A stretch of 5,787 bases of DNA, from NCBI GenBank assembly GCA_903837255.1, contig CAILTZ010000153.1, positions 1 through 5,787 on the forward strand. The letters run 5' to 3'. The DNA is from an uncultured Pirellula sp. Lineage in GTDB: Bacteria; Planctomycetota; Planctomycetia; Pirellulales; Pirellulaceae. Below, one piece after another: positions 1 to 5,357 of the stretch. Numbering within the stretch: position 1 is the stretch's first letter; the number at the start of each line of letters is the position of its first letter. A program made the position numbers and the translations under genes. Below the pieces are notes generated by a model. The model saw nothing but the letters and a program-made list of their open reading frames with translations. It made no database searches and was not told the DNA's origin.

Positions 1-14
1 AGGCTTGATGACAT
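1..14 (-). CDS. Possible start of a further minus-strand gene, cut by the left edge
   Basis: An ATG at 14-12 on the minus strand opens a reading frame (Met-Ser-Ser-Ser) that leaves the window after four codons. It lies 11 bases past the stop of the first AIM24 gene, spacing like that of the rest of the row, and a weak purine stretch (AGGA) lies about 10 bases upstream. Its first 11 bases are identical to the first 11 of the M48 peptidase gene (ATGTCATCAAG), which may be chance. The product cannot be named. A third AIM24 paralogue or another membrane protein would fit the context, but that is a guess. Confidence 0.3.
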
Positions 15-25
15 GTTGTTGTGTC

Positions 26-709
26 CTATTTGGCTTTGAGTTTCGGACCCAAGAGACTGCCCAGCGATGGGAGCGTGTGACTTTGGTAATAGAGTTTGCC
101 TTGGCCTTTGAATTTACAGACCAATCCTTCACCACCCAAGAAACTTCCGATCAGGCTGCGGCTGGCTTTGCCGATGTTGAACTTCAACGTGTCCTCGAAG
201 GCCACGATGTGTCCGGTATCGATGGTGTAATCGCCGTCGACCTCCACGGAGTGGATCGCACCGTAGCTGCTCAAGTACAGTTCGCCACTTCCAGAGCACT
301 TGACCCAAAACATCGACTCGCCACTAAAAAGGGCCGATGAAAAGCCTTGCCAAGTCGTATCGATGTCGATCCCGGGAGTGGAGGCAAGCCAGCTAGAGCC
401 TTGGACGATCATCGTCCCGCCCCGCATGGTGTGATGGACACAATCTCCGAGCATCGTCGGTCCGATCAGAAGCGATTGGCTCGGCTGCTGCGCGGTGAAG
501 TGATTCAAAAAGAAGCTCTCGCCGGAGAACATTCTCTTTAATCCTTTAATGATCCCACCGCTACCTCCGCGACTCTTGGAGGTCGTCTCGACGGTCAGGC
601 CTGGGGTCATGGCAATCATGGCGCCAACCTCACAGGTGATCGATTCGCCTTGGTCGAGTTCGAATCGCAGTGCGGTGGCCGCAGGCGGGCATAGCATTTG
701 ATGTTGCAT
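26..709 (-). CDS. AIM24/TIGR00266 family protein, copy A
   Basis: This is a complete 227-residue protein of the AIM24 (TIGR00266, formerly DUF124) family, whose bacterial members are generally about this long and have no established biochemical function. The family name comes from a mitochondrial inner-membrane protein. Visible family features are EVGAM at 27-31, FSGESFF at 61-67, FSGESMF at 128-134 followed by a G.G.LYL strand, DTGHIVAFE at 164-172, and a C-terminal GGEGLVCKFKGQGKLYYQS block at 192-210. These give three G-E-S/G pseudo-repeats, as expected of a symmetric beta-sandwich or beta-helix fold. There is no signal peptide or membrane segment, so it is probably cytoplasmic or peripherally membrane-bound. 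It starts 26 bases after the stop of its paralogue, with no strong ribosome-binding site, suggesting co-translation in an operon. The start is supported because EVGAM falls at the same residue number as EAGAM in the neighbour. The C-terminal tail (residues 211-227) is longer and more basic than in copy B. Confidence 0.9.
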   Translation of the reverse strand: MQHQMLCPPAATALRFELDQGESITCEVGAMIAMTPGLTVETTSKSRGGSGGIIKGLKRMFSGESFFLNHFTAQQPSQSLLIGPTMLGDCVHHTMRGGTMIVQGSSWLASTPGIDIDTTWQGFSSALFSGESMFWVKCSGSGELYLSSYGAIHSVEVDGDYTIDTGHIVAFEDTLKFNIGKASRSLIGSFLGGEGLVCKFKGQGKLYYQSHTLPSLGSLLGPKLKAK

Positions 710-735
710 GATAGATCAATCCAGATTTCAAAAGA

Positions 736-1392
736 CTACCACAGGTGAGCATTGGTCCAAGCTGCAAGTCCGTCAAAGGAGCGAGACTGCATGTAGATCT
801 TGCCTTGACCTCGGACGCGAGTGATCAATCCTTCACCGCTGAAGAAACTTGTAAAAATCCCACCAGCCATCCCTACGTTGATTGAGATCGAGGGCTCGTA
901 GGCAACCAAGTGGCCGGAATCGACAATGTATTCGCCAGTGATTTCACGATCGAAAATGGCTCCATAAGCTCCGAACCACAGCTTGCCATTCCCTGAGAGT
1001 TTCAATCGAAACAATCCTTCACCAGCAATCCAGCTTCGAAGCCCTGCCCAACCGAGCGACATTCGAACCCCTGGCTCGCAAGCGATGAACGCTCCGGGCT
1101 GCAAGTACAATGTGTTGCCCCGAAGTTCCGTGCATACCATGTCGCCAGGGAAGGGTTGAGTCAGCACCAGTTCGCCAGGCGAGCTGGCGGAAAACTCATT
1201 GATGAAAATCGACTCGTTGCCCAGGAATCGTCGGGCAAGTCCCCCGAAAAATCCGCCGTTTAGCCGAGTCTTCATCTCGACGTTCGCACTCATCGTCGCC
1301 ATCGCACCGGCTTCGGCGATGATCTTGTCTCCGGGTTGAAGTTCAACTCGCAAGTTCGCAAACGACGGACGATTTCGTATATCCACTTGCAT
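736..1392 (-). CDS. AIM24/TIGR00266 family protein, copy B
   Basis: This is a 218-residue paralogue of the downstream copy. It has EAGAM at 27-31, FLGNESIF at about 56-63, IAGEGLFRLKLSGNGKLWF at about 122-140, DSGHLVAYE at 158-166, and GEGLITRVRGQGKIYMQSRS near the end. The last block is the usual TIGR00266 C-terminal pattern. I see no signal peptide or transmembrane helix. GTG at 1395 and ATG at 1392 are adjacent in-frame starts. ATG is preferred because a GAGG lies six bases before it but only three before GTG, and because it puts the EAGAM motif in register with copy A. The gene follows the M48 peptidase after 59 bases. Function is unknown. Two adjacent, clearly diverged copies (they keep the glycine/glutamate motifs but differ elsewhere) suggest distinct roles or a hetero-oligomer rather than a fresh duplication. 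Confidence 0.91.
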   Translation of the reverse strand: MQVDIRNRPSFANLRVELQPGDKIIAEAGAMATMSANVEMKTRLNGGFFGGLARRFLGNESIFINEFSASSPGELVLTQPFPGDMVCTELRGNTLYLQPGAFIACEPGVRMSLGWAGLRSWIAGEGLFRLKLSGNGKLWFGAYGAIFDREITGEYIVDSGHLVAYEPSISINVGMAGGIFTSFFSGEGLITRVRGQGKIYMQSRSFDGLAAWTNAHLW

Positions 1393-1398
1393 CACGTA

Positions 1399-1402
1399 CC
1401 TC
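1399..1402 (-). promoter_or_regulatory. Shine-Dalgarno deciding the start of AIM24 copy B
   Basis: The minus strand reads GAGG at 1402-1399, followed by six bases and then ATG at 1392. This is the clearest ribosome-binding site in the window. It favours ATG 1392 over the overlapping GTG 1395, which would leave only three bases of spacing. Confidence 0.6.
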
Positions 1403-1451
1403 GCGATGATGATTTAAAAATAAAGGTGATTGCCGAGCAAGACGGGGAGTA

Positions 1452-2573
1452 TTATAACGCGTCCTGCGCGGTCTTGAGGTCCAGTTGCAAGGGTTCATAC
1501 TGCACCTCAGGGAGCTTTTTTTGGTGATTTTGGATATTTTCGACCCGGGTCTCATGCTGCGGATGGGTGCTGATCCAAGCCACCGCATCGGGCAGATCCC
1601 CCATCTTCTGCTTGAGCATCTCAAAGAAATCGGCCATTGCCTTAGGGTCGATTTTGGCCGCGTGCAGCATTCTGACCCCTTCGAGGTCCGCCTCCGTTTC
1701 TGAGGTTCGGCTGTAACTGGTCAAAATGGAAGTCTGAGCGACCTGCGCTCCGAGCGCTAAGAGTCCGCCGACGTCTCCGATAAGAAGTTGGATCGCTGCG
1801 ACGACACCCAGCGACTGGCCGACGCGTTCGATTCCATGCCTGAGCGTCGCATGAGACATCTCATGAGCCAAGACACCTGCGATTTGTTCAGCCGACTTGG
1901 CTTCCTTGATCAAGCCTGTATAGACGACAATCTGGCCACCGGGAAGCGCAAAGGCATTGACTTCGCTACCCTCGACCACCGAAACCTTGAATTTCATGTC
2001 GGGTAGCTTCGCGTGTGGCTTTAGCTTGTCGACGATTTCCTGAACCAGTTTGCTGGCAGGATGATTCGCATCGAGCTTGCGCCCGACCTCCATCGAATTA
2101 AACGCCATCGTTCCGATCTTTTCATCGACCGAGACGGGCAACGCACGCATTGCCACCTTGGCTGCCGAAAGAACGCCGTAATACCCTGCGACTAAAAGGG
2201 CTGCACAGGCCACCGCGCTGACGGCAAGCCAAAAACCGAATCGATTCGATTCAGCCCGCTGCCCCTTCTTGAGCGTACTCAATTGGCCTGCAAGCACACC
2301 ACCGGACTGAAAATCAAGCTCTTTGGCAAAGCTCTTGTCCTCGCTGAAGATCGTCAAACTGCCGTCGCTGGTACGGCAAAAGACCATTCGCCCTGTGGCT
2401 CCCCCCAAATCGAGCTTGCACTGACTCAGCGGTATGCTGAATCGTTGGGTTGGCTCACCACTTGTATCGGCGATGAGCTCTCCTCGAACGATCGATACGT
2501 TCGCCCCGGCTCGCCCCCCCGGAATCGACGCATGAAACACTCCACCTTGAAAATTCTCACGACTTGATGACAT
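1452..2573 (-). CDS. Membrane-anchored M48 family zinc metallopeptidase (Oma1/BepA-like)
   Basis: This 373-residue protein is a predicted zinc endopeptidase. Residues 1-105 form a beta-rich domain without a signal peptide, resembling the soluble domain found ahead of some bacterial M48 peptidases (possibly Pfam DUF7092, from memory). A single hydrophobic helix lies at about 112-130. The preceding KK.QR...R residues suggest the N-terminus is cytoplasmic and the protease domain faces the periplasm. The catalytic domain shows NAFALPGGQIVVYTGL at 206-221, the zinc site HEMSH at 237-241 with catalytic E238, a hydrophobic stretch at about 254-285, the third ligand E294 in SETEAD, and the family-typical STHPQHETRVENI at 335-347. 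All catalytic residues are present. Related enzymes (Oma1, BepA, LoiP) act in membrane-protein quality control; the substrate here is unknown. It lies 38 bases after the S26 gene. An AG-rich but non-canonical sequence precedes the ATG. Confidence 0.93.
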   Translation of the reverse strand: MSSSRENFQGGVFHASIPGGRAGANVSIVRGELIADTSGEPTQRFSIPLSQCKLDLGGATGRMVFCRTSDGSLTIFSEDKSFAKELDFQSGGVLAGQLSTLKKGQRAESNRFGFWLAVSAVACAALLVAGYYGVLSAAKVAMRALPVSVDEKIGTMAFNSMEVGRKLDANHPASKLVQEIVDKLKPHAKLPDMKFKVSVVEGSEVNAFALPGGQIVVYTGLIKEAKSAEQIAGVLAHEMSHATLRHGIERVGQSLGVVAAIQLLIGDVGGLLALGAQVAQTSILTSYSRTSETEADLEGVRMLHAAKIDPKAMADFFEMLKQKMGDLPDAVAWISTHPQHETRVENIQNHQKKLPEVQYEPLQLDLKTAQDAL

Positions 2574-2611
2574 GATCGTCTCTGCTTTTTTAGGCTCTTC
2601 GGGGTTTTAAA

Positions 2612-3919
2612 TCACGGCAACTGCTTAACAAGGCCCTCCATAAGCGTCGGGCGATGCCTGAGTATTCCTCGAATTTTAGCAACGGTTACACGTTCTTGCT
2701 CCCAAAATCTGGAATCCTCCGAAATGGATATGTTATCGCCAAGCACGATCCAGCCGTCGGCAGACTGAAAATCCTGCTCCTCGGAATCTCGAACGCCGCG
2801 ATAGTGCAACCCTCGGTAGACAAAACAGCGATCGACAAGTCCCTCTGGTTCGGCCAAACCCAGGCTCGTCCATCCCAACCCCTCCTGCAGGGGACCTAGC
2901 TCGACGGAACATCGCTCTTGCTGCTCGTCGATCACCACCAAGCGATTGCCAAGTACCAATAGGTTGATCCAAACCGGTTGCCATGACTTGATCAACCCAA
3001 TCCGACCAAGCTTTCCTTCGGTTTGCCCGGCCGAGATCTCAGCGGTGTGGATCTCAGCGGTGTTCTCATAACACGAAAGCTCGATGGGCAAATCCTGCTG
3101 TCCGTGGCGAAGAACCAAATGCAGATTCCAATTCTTTTCTGGTTTGGCCAAACGGAAAGCGATGCCGATATCCTGGACGGCTAAACGCTGATGCGAGTCC
3201 TGGGCATTGACCTGCAATTCGTTGTCGATAGGAAACCGAATACCGGACATAAACTCAGCGAGCTTCAAAGCGTTTGGCCTGGCCTGCCAATTGGCGACCA
3301 CCACGGCTTGATGCAAGAACTCCTTGGCAGTCGGCACGACCTGTTTTCCATCTGCCCATATTCGACCTTGGCGAATGGAAATACGTTCGCCAGGCAACCC
3401 GACAATCCGTTTGACTTGTCCGACCTGTCCTGATTGGCCCTCCATGGGTTCAAGCACAACCATATCCCAGCGCCTGATGGGAGAGGTGTCCTGAGTGCGA
3501 AGAGGATCCGTTCCTGTACGCTTGTTCCACAAAAGCGACGGGACATAGACCACCGACTCGCCCTCTTTGAACGCAGAGTGCGAAGTATCTAGATACTCTC
3601 GGCATACCTGGCAGCGGACTTCTTGGGTTGCATCCCAAGCGTCGAGCGTCCAGGAGTTGAGCGATTGGCAGTTGCTACAGACCAACTCCATTCGAGGCCC
3701 ACGCAGCGCTGGCTCCATCGAAGAGCCCGTCAAGGTACCGATCCTCAGTTGGCTCGATCGCCTAAGAAGCATTAAGTAAGACGTGGTAATACCGACCGTC
3801 AGCAACCCCAAGAGCATCAAGGTTGCAAAGACAAACCAACTGCTCGGGCGATACTGCCTGCTGCTTATCGGCTCAACTCGATTGGATTGGATAGCAGGTG
3901 GGGGGCTATTTGTTTTCAC
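2612..3919 (-). CDS. Signal peptidase I (S26) homologue with zinc-ribbon-like and large extra domain
   Basis: Type I signal peptidases cut signal peptides from exported proteins at the outer face of the cytoplasmic membrane. Here a transmembrane helix at about 27-52 is followed by GSSMEP (65-70) with likely nucleophile S67, then VKRIVGLPGERI (169-180) with general base K170, and finally the GDN..S.DSR box at 394-404. The catalytic set looks complete. At 435 residues it is longer than most bacterial homologues for two reasons. First, a C81-x2-C84 ... C103-x2-C106 pattern, probably a zinc ribbon, lies between the serine and lysine boxes. Second, about 200 residues (roughly 185-385) of beta-rich sequence, possibly concanavalin A/LamG-like, lie between the lysine and GDN boxes. 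The start is GTG at 3919, which overlaps the upstream gene by 14 bases. No other start codon precedes it after an in-frame stop, and later methionines would cut the membrane helix. It may be specialised rather than the housekeeping enzyme. Confidence 0.9.
   Translation of the reverse strand: MKTNSPPPAIQSNRVEPISSRQYRPSSWFVFATLMLLGLLTVGITTSYLMLLRRSSQLRIGTLTGSSMEPALRGPRMELVCSNCQSLNSWTLDAWDATQEVRCQVCREYLDTSHSAFKEGESVVYVPSLLWNKRTGTDPLRTQDTSPIRRWDMVVLEPMEGQSGQVGQVKRIVGLPGERISIRQGRIWADGKQVVPTAKEFLHQAVVVANWQARPNALKLAEFMSGIRFPIDNELQVNAQDSHQRLAVQDIGIAFRLAKPEKNWNLHLVLRHGQQDLPIELSCYENTAEIHTAEISAGQTEGKLGRIGLIKSWQPVWINLLVLGNRLVVIDEQQERCSVELGPLQEGLGWTSLGLAEPEGLVDRCFVYRGLHYRGVRDSEEQDFQSADGWIVLGDNISISEDSRFWEQERVTVAKIRGILRHRPTLMEGLVKQLP
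3035..3064 (-). repeat. 15-base in-frame tandem duplication inside the S26 peptidase
   Basis: A 14-base identical string (plus strand GATCTCAGCGGTGT) occurs at 3035-3048 and again at 3050-3063, a period of 15 bases. In the protein it gives TAEIH-TAEIS at 287-296 of the large inserted domain. The near-perfect DNA identity, including synonymous positions, suggests a recent slippage duplication that kept the frame. Confidence 0.85.
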
Positions 3920-5270
3920 CGATTCGATAGAGTCCGTCTTCGGTACGAATGATCAAGTCGTTTTCATGGACAGCATACGAAGCAAATACGCGGCCTGGCA
4001 ATGACGGGCGAGCGATTTCGATCGGGTTTTCGCCGATCTCCATCACGACCGCTTCGCCCGATTCGCTTTGGAAATAAACACGATTGCCGACGGCAAGGAG
4101 CGATGCGGAGTAATTCCCGCCGAGCCGCTTTTGCCAAATTTTCTTTCCGTCGGTAGCCGAGATGCCCGTGGCCACACCACCGTCGCTGACCATGACGATT
4201 TGATCTCCCACAGGAACCGGGCTTGGCGTGTTGGGGACCGCCGATGGTACACTCCAGCGAACATTCGTTTCGGTCACATCCCCACTTCCACGCGGATCGA
4301 TCGCAAGGAGCTTGGGCGTCATATAGCCCGTGCTCAAAATCACCAACCCCTGGTGGTACACAGGCCTGACGATCAGTGAAAAGCCGCTGTAGCGGACCGA
4401 CCAGATCACTTTGCCTGTCATCGGGTCGAGCGATTGAACAATATCCGAACCAGGCGAAATGACCTGGGTCTTACCCTCGACCTCGATGGCCTGCGGGGTG
4501 GCAAAGGAAAATGAACGATCCGTCGTTACGCCCCGGGAAGCTCTCCAGACCTCTTTGCCAGTCTGAGTATCCAGAGCCAGAGTGTAAGCGTCCGCTGAAC
4601 CGTCACAGGTGAGGATCAGATGATCTCCAACGACGATAGGCGAACCGCCGTTGCCATGGACCGGATTGTAGGTGTGCTCGCGATCGGTCCAGAGGATATC
4701 ACCCTCGGGCGATACGCACGCGGTCCCTTGATGGCCGAAATGCACATAGAGCTTTGAAGTTTTGCTCTTCGGGTCAACGTGTGCGATAACCGTCGAGCTA
4801 GCGTGGGAATTTTTCTTGTGGATGTTCGATGCGTCAGCGGGTTGATCGAAGATTTTCTTATCAAAGATCAGTTTGCCATCGGTAACGCTGTAGCAACTCA
4901 GATACAGCGACTGTGGACCTGAAAGAGTCTTTGAATCCGAGTCCGGAGAATTGTGCCTCGCGGAAGTCACATAGATCGACTCGCCGAGAATCACCGGCGA
5001 TGACCAGCCGAGCCCTTGGGTGGGTGTCTGCCATCGAACATTCTTGCGTTGGTCGTCTTGTGCAAGCCACTCGACAGGCAACTTGCTAGTGCCGGCAACC
5101 ACACCGTTTTGGCCCGGACCGCGAAACTCAGGCCAATCGGCCAAAGCGGTCCGGGAGCCGGAAACCAACGTGCAAACGAGAATCACTTTGCCGAGCCGAG
5201 CACCCGGTAAGGCCCACCCTACTAGCGACCTCAAAACTGCGTTACACTGGAAACGATCCGTATTATTCAT
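3906..5270 (-). CDS. Exported PQQ-like (BamB-like) beta-propeller repeat protein
   Basis: This 454-residue protein has a Sec-type signal peptide: a basic n-region with R25 and K28, a hydrophobic core at about 29-38, and a TALA site at 41-44. The mature protein would start at D45 with DWPEFRGPGQNG. The single Cys33 in the core is preceded by valine, so a lipoprotein is unlikely. The body consists of propeller blades with the repeating pattern (A/S)x(D/T)xxTGK-x-x-W. Clear copies are at 126-138, 232-244, 280-292 and 369-381, with a weaker one at about 184-196. HKKNSHAS (151-158) and NPVHGNGGSP (202-211) match what I know of large planctomycete PQQ-like families. These are probably binding or scaffold proteins; no dehydrogenase active site is visible, and orthology to BamB is not implied. 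It is the first gene of the minus-strand row and its 3' end overlaps the S26 start. No clear Shine-Dalgarno precedes ATG 5270. Confidence 0.9.
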   Translation of the reverse strand: MNNTDRFQCNAVLRSLVGWALPGARLGKVILVCTLVSGSRTALADWPEFRGPGQNGVVAGTSKLPVEWLAQDDQRKNVRWQTPTQGLGWSSPVILGESIYVTSARHNSPDSDSKTLSGPQSLYLSCYSVTDGKLIFDKKIFDQPADASNIHKKNSHASSTVIAHVDPKSKTSKLYVHFGHQGTACVSPEGDILWTDREHTYNPVHGNGGSPIVVGDHLILTCDGSADAYTLALDTQTGKEVWRASRGVTTDRSFSFATPQAIEVEGKTQVISPGSDIVQSLDPMTGKVIWSVRYSGFSLIVRPVYHQGLVILSTGYMTPKLLAIDPRGSGDVTETNVRWSVPSAVPNTPSPVPVGDQIVMVSDGGVATGISATDGKKIWQKRLGGNYSASLLAVGNRVYFQSESGEAVVMEIGENPIEIARPSLPGRVFASYAVHENDLIIRTEDGLYRIGENK

Positions 5271-5283
5271 AGTTGGCTGTCGT

Positions 5284-5313
5284 TTGACTATTTGGTTTTG
5301 AGTGGATTAGTTT
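5284..5313 (+). promoter_or_regulatory. Weak candidate promoter for the SMP-30-like gene
   Basis: TTGACT at 5284-5289 resembles a sigma-70 -35 box. An 18-base spacer leads to TAGTTT at 5308-5313, a poor -10 box with three of six consensus bases. Transcription would begin near 5320, leaving a leader of about 38 bases. The elements overlap the first repeat of the array, so a protein bound there could control access. The weak -10 keeps confidence low. Confidence 0.22.
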
Positions 5314-5342
5314 GTGAGTAGATTGGTTTTTCAGTGGAAGAT
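5295..5342 (+). repeat. Three imperfect 16-base direct repeats between divergent genes
   Basis: Consecutive 16-base units begin at 5295, 5311 and 5327. Their cores are GAGTGGATT (5300), GAGTAGATT (5316) and CAGTGGAAG (5332), each preceded by a T-rich run. Units 1 and 2 match at 12 of 16 positions, units 1 and 3 at 11 of 16. A more decayed relative, GACTATTTGG, lies at 5286, but 14 rather than 16 bases ahead of the first core. The array sits directly upstream of the SMP-30-like start and could be a regulator-binding array. Confidence 0.55.
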
Positions 5343-5357
5343 CGAGGCGTGGAAATC

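Larger units (their letters stand above)
5271..5357. promoter_or_regulatory. Divergent intergenic region, likely bidirectional promoter
   Basis: These 87 bases separate the divergent starts of the beta-propeller gene (minus) and the SMP-30-like gene (plus), so promoters for both directions must lie here or within the neighbouring coding ends. The plus strand is G/T-rich with few C bases. Its most notable content is a 16-base periodic repeat array at 5295-5342. I see no strong sigma-70 promoter on the minus strand. Confidence 0.7.

Noticed and set aside
5..340. A 111-residue plus-strand reading frame antisense to AIM24 copy A
   Set aside because: It lies wholly opposite a clearly conserved coding gene, shows no recognisable domain, and has a cysteine/phenylalanine-rich start typical of a shadow frame.
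1412..1440. A possible internal minus-strand promoter before AIM24 copy B (TTGCTC, 17 bases, TTAAAT)
   Set aside because: Both boxes are weak, and the A/T-rich stretch could produce such a match by chance. It would leave a leader of only about a dozen bases.
1343..1624. A 93-residue minus-strand frame overlapping the 3' end of the M48 gene and the 5' end of AIM24 copy B
   Set aside because: It is in a different frame from two well-supported genes, is rich in Arg and Ser as shadow frames are, and has no motif.
2574..2611. A C-run plus A-run on the minus strand between the S26 and M48 genes, considered as a terminator
   Set aside because: No self-complementary stem can be formed ahead of a T-run in the direction of transcription, so an intrinsic terminator is not supported.
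4068..4379. A 103-residue plus-strand frame opposite the propeller gene
   Set aside because: The opposite strand carries unmistakable propeller repeats. This frame has no family signature.
5168..5174. A lipoprotein signal (lipobox) at Cys33 of the propeller
   Set aside because: The residues before the cysteine are I-L-V rather than a small residue at -1. The later TALA-D site is a better type I cleavage site.
3906..5270. Annotation of the propeller as a PQQ-dependent alcohol or glucose dehydrogenase
   Set aside because: It is too short for the eight-bladed quinoprotein dehydrogenases and shows no catalytic or calcium-binding motif or heme-binding CxxCH. Only generic PQQ-like blade repeats are present.
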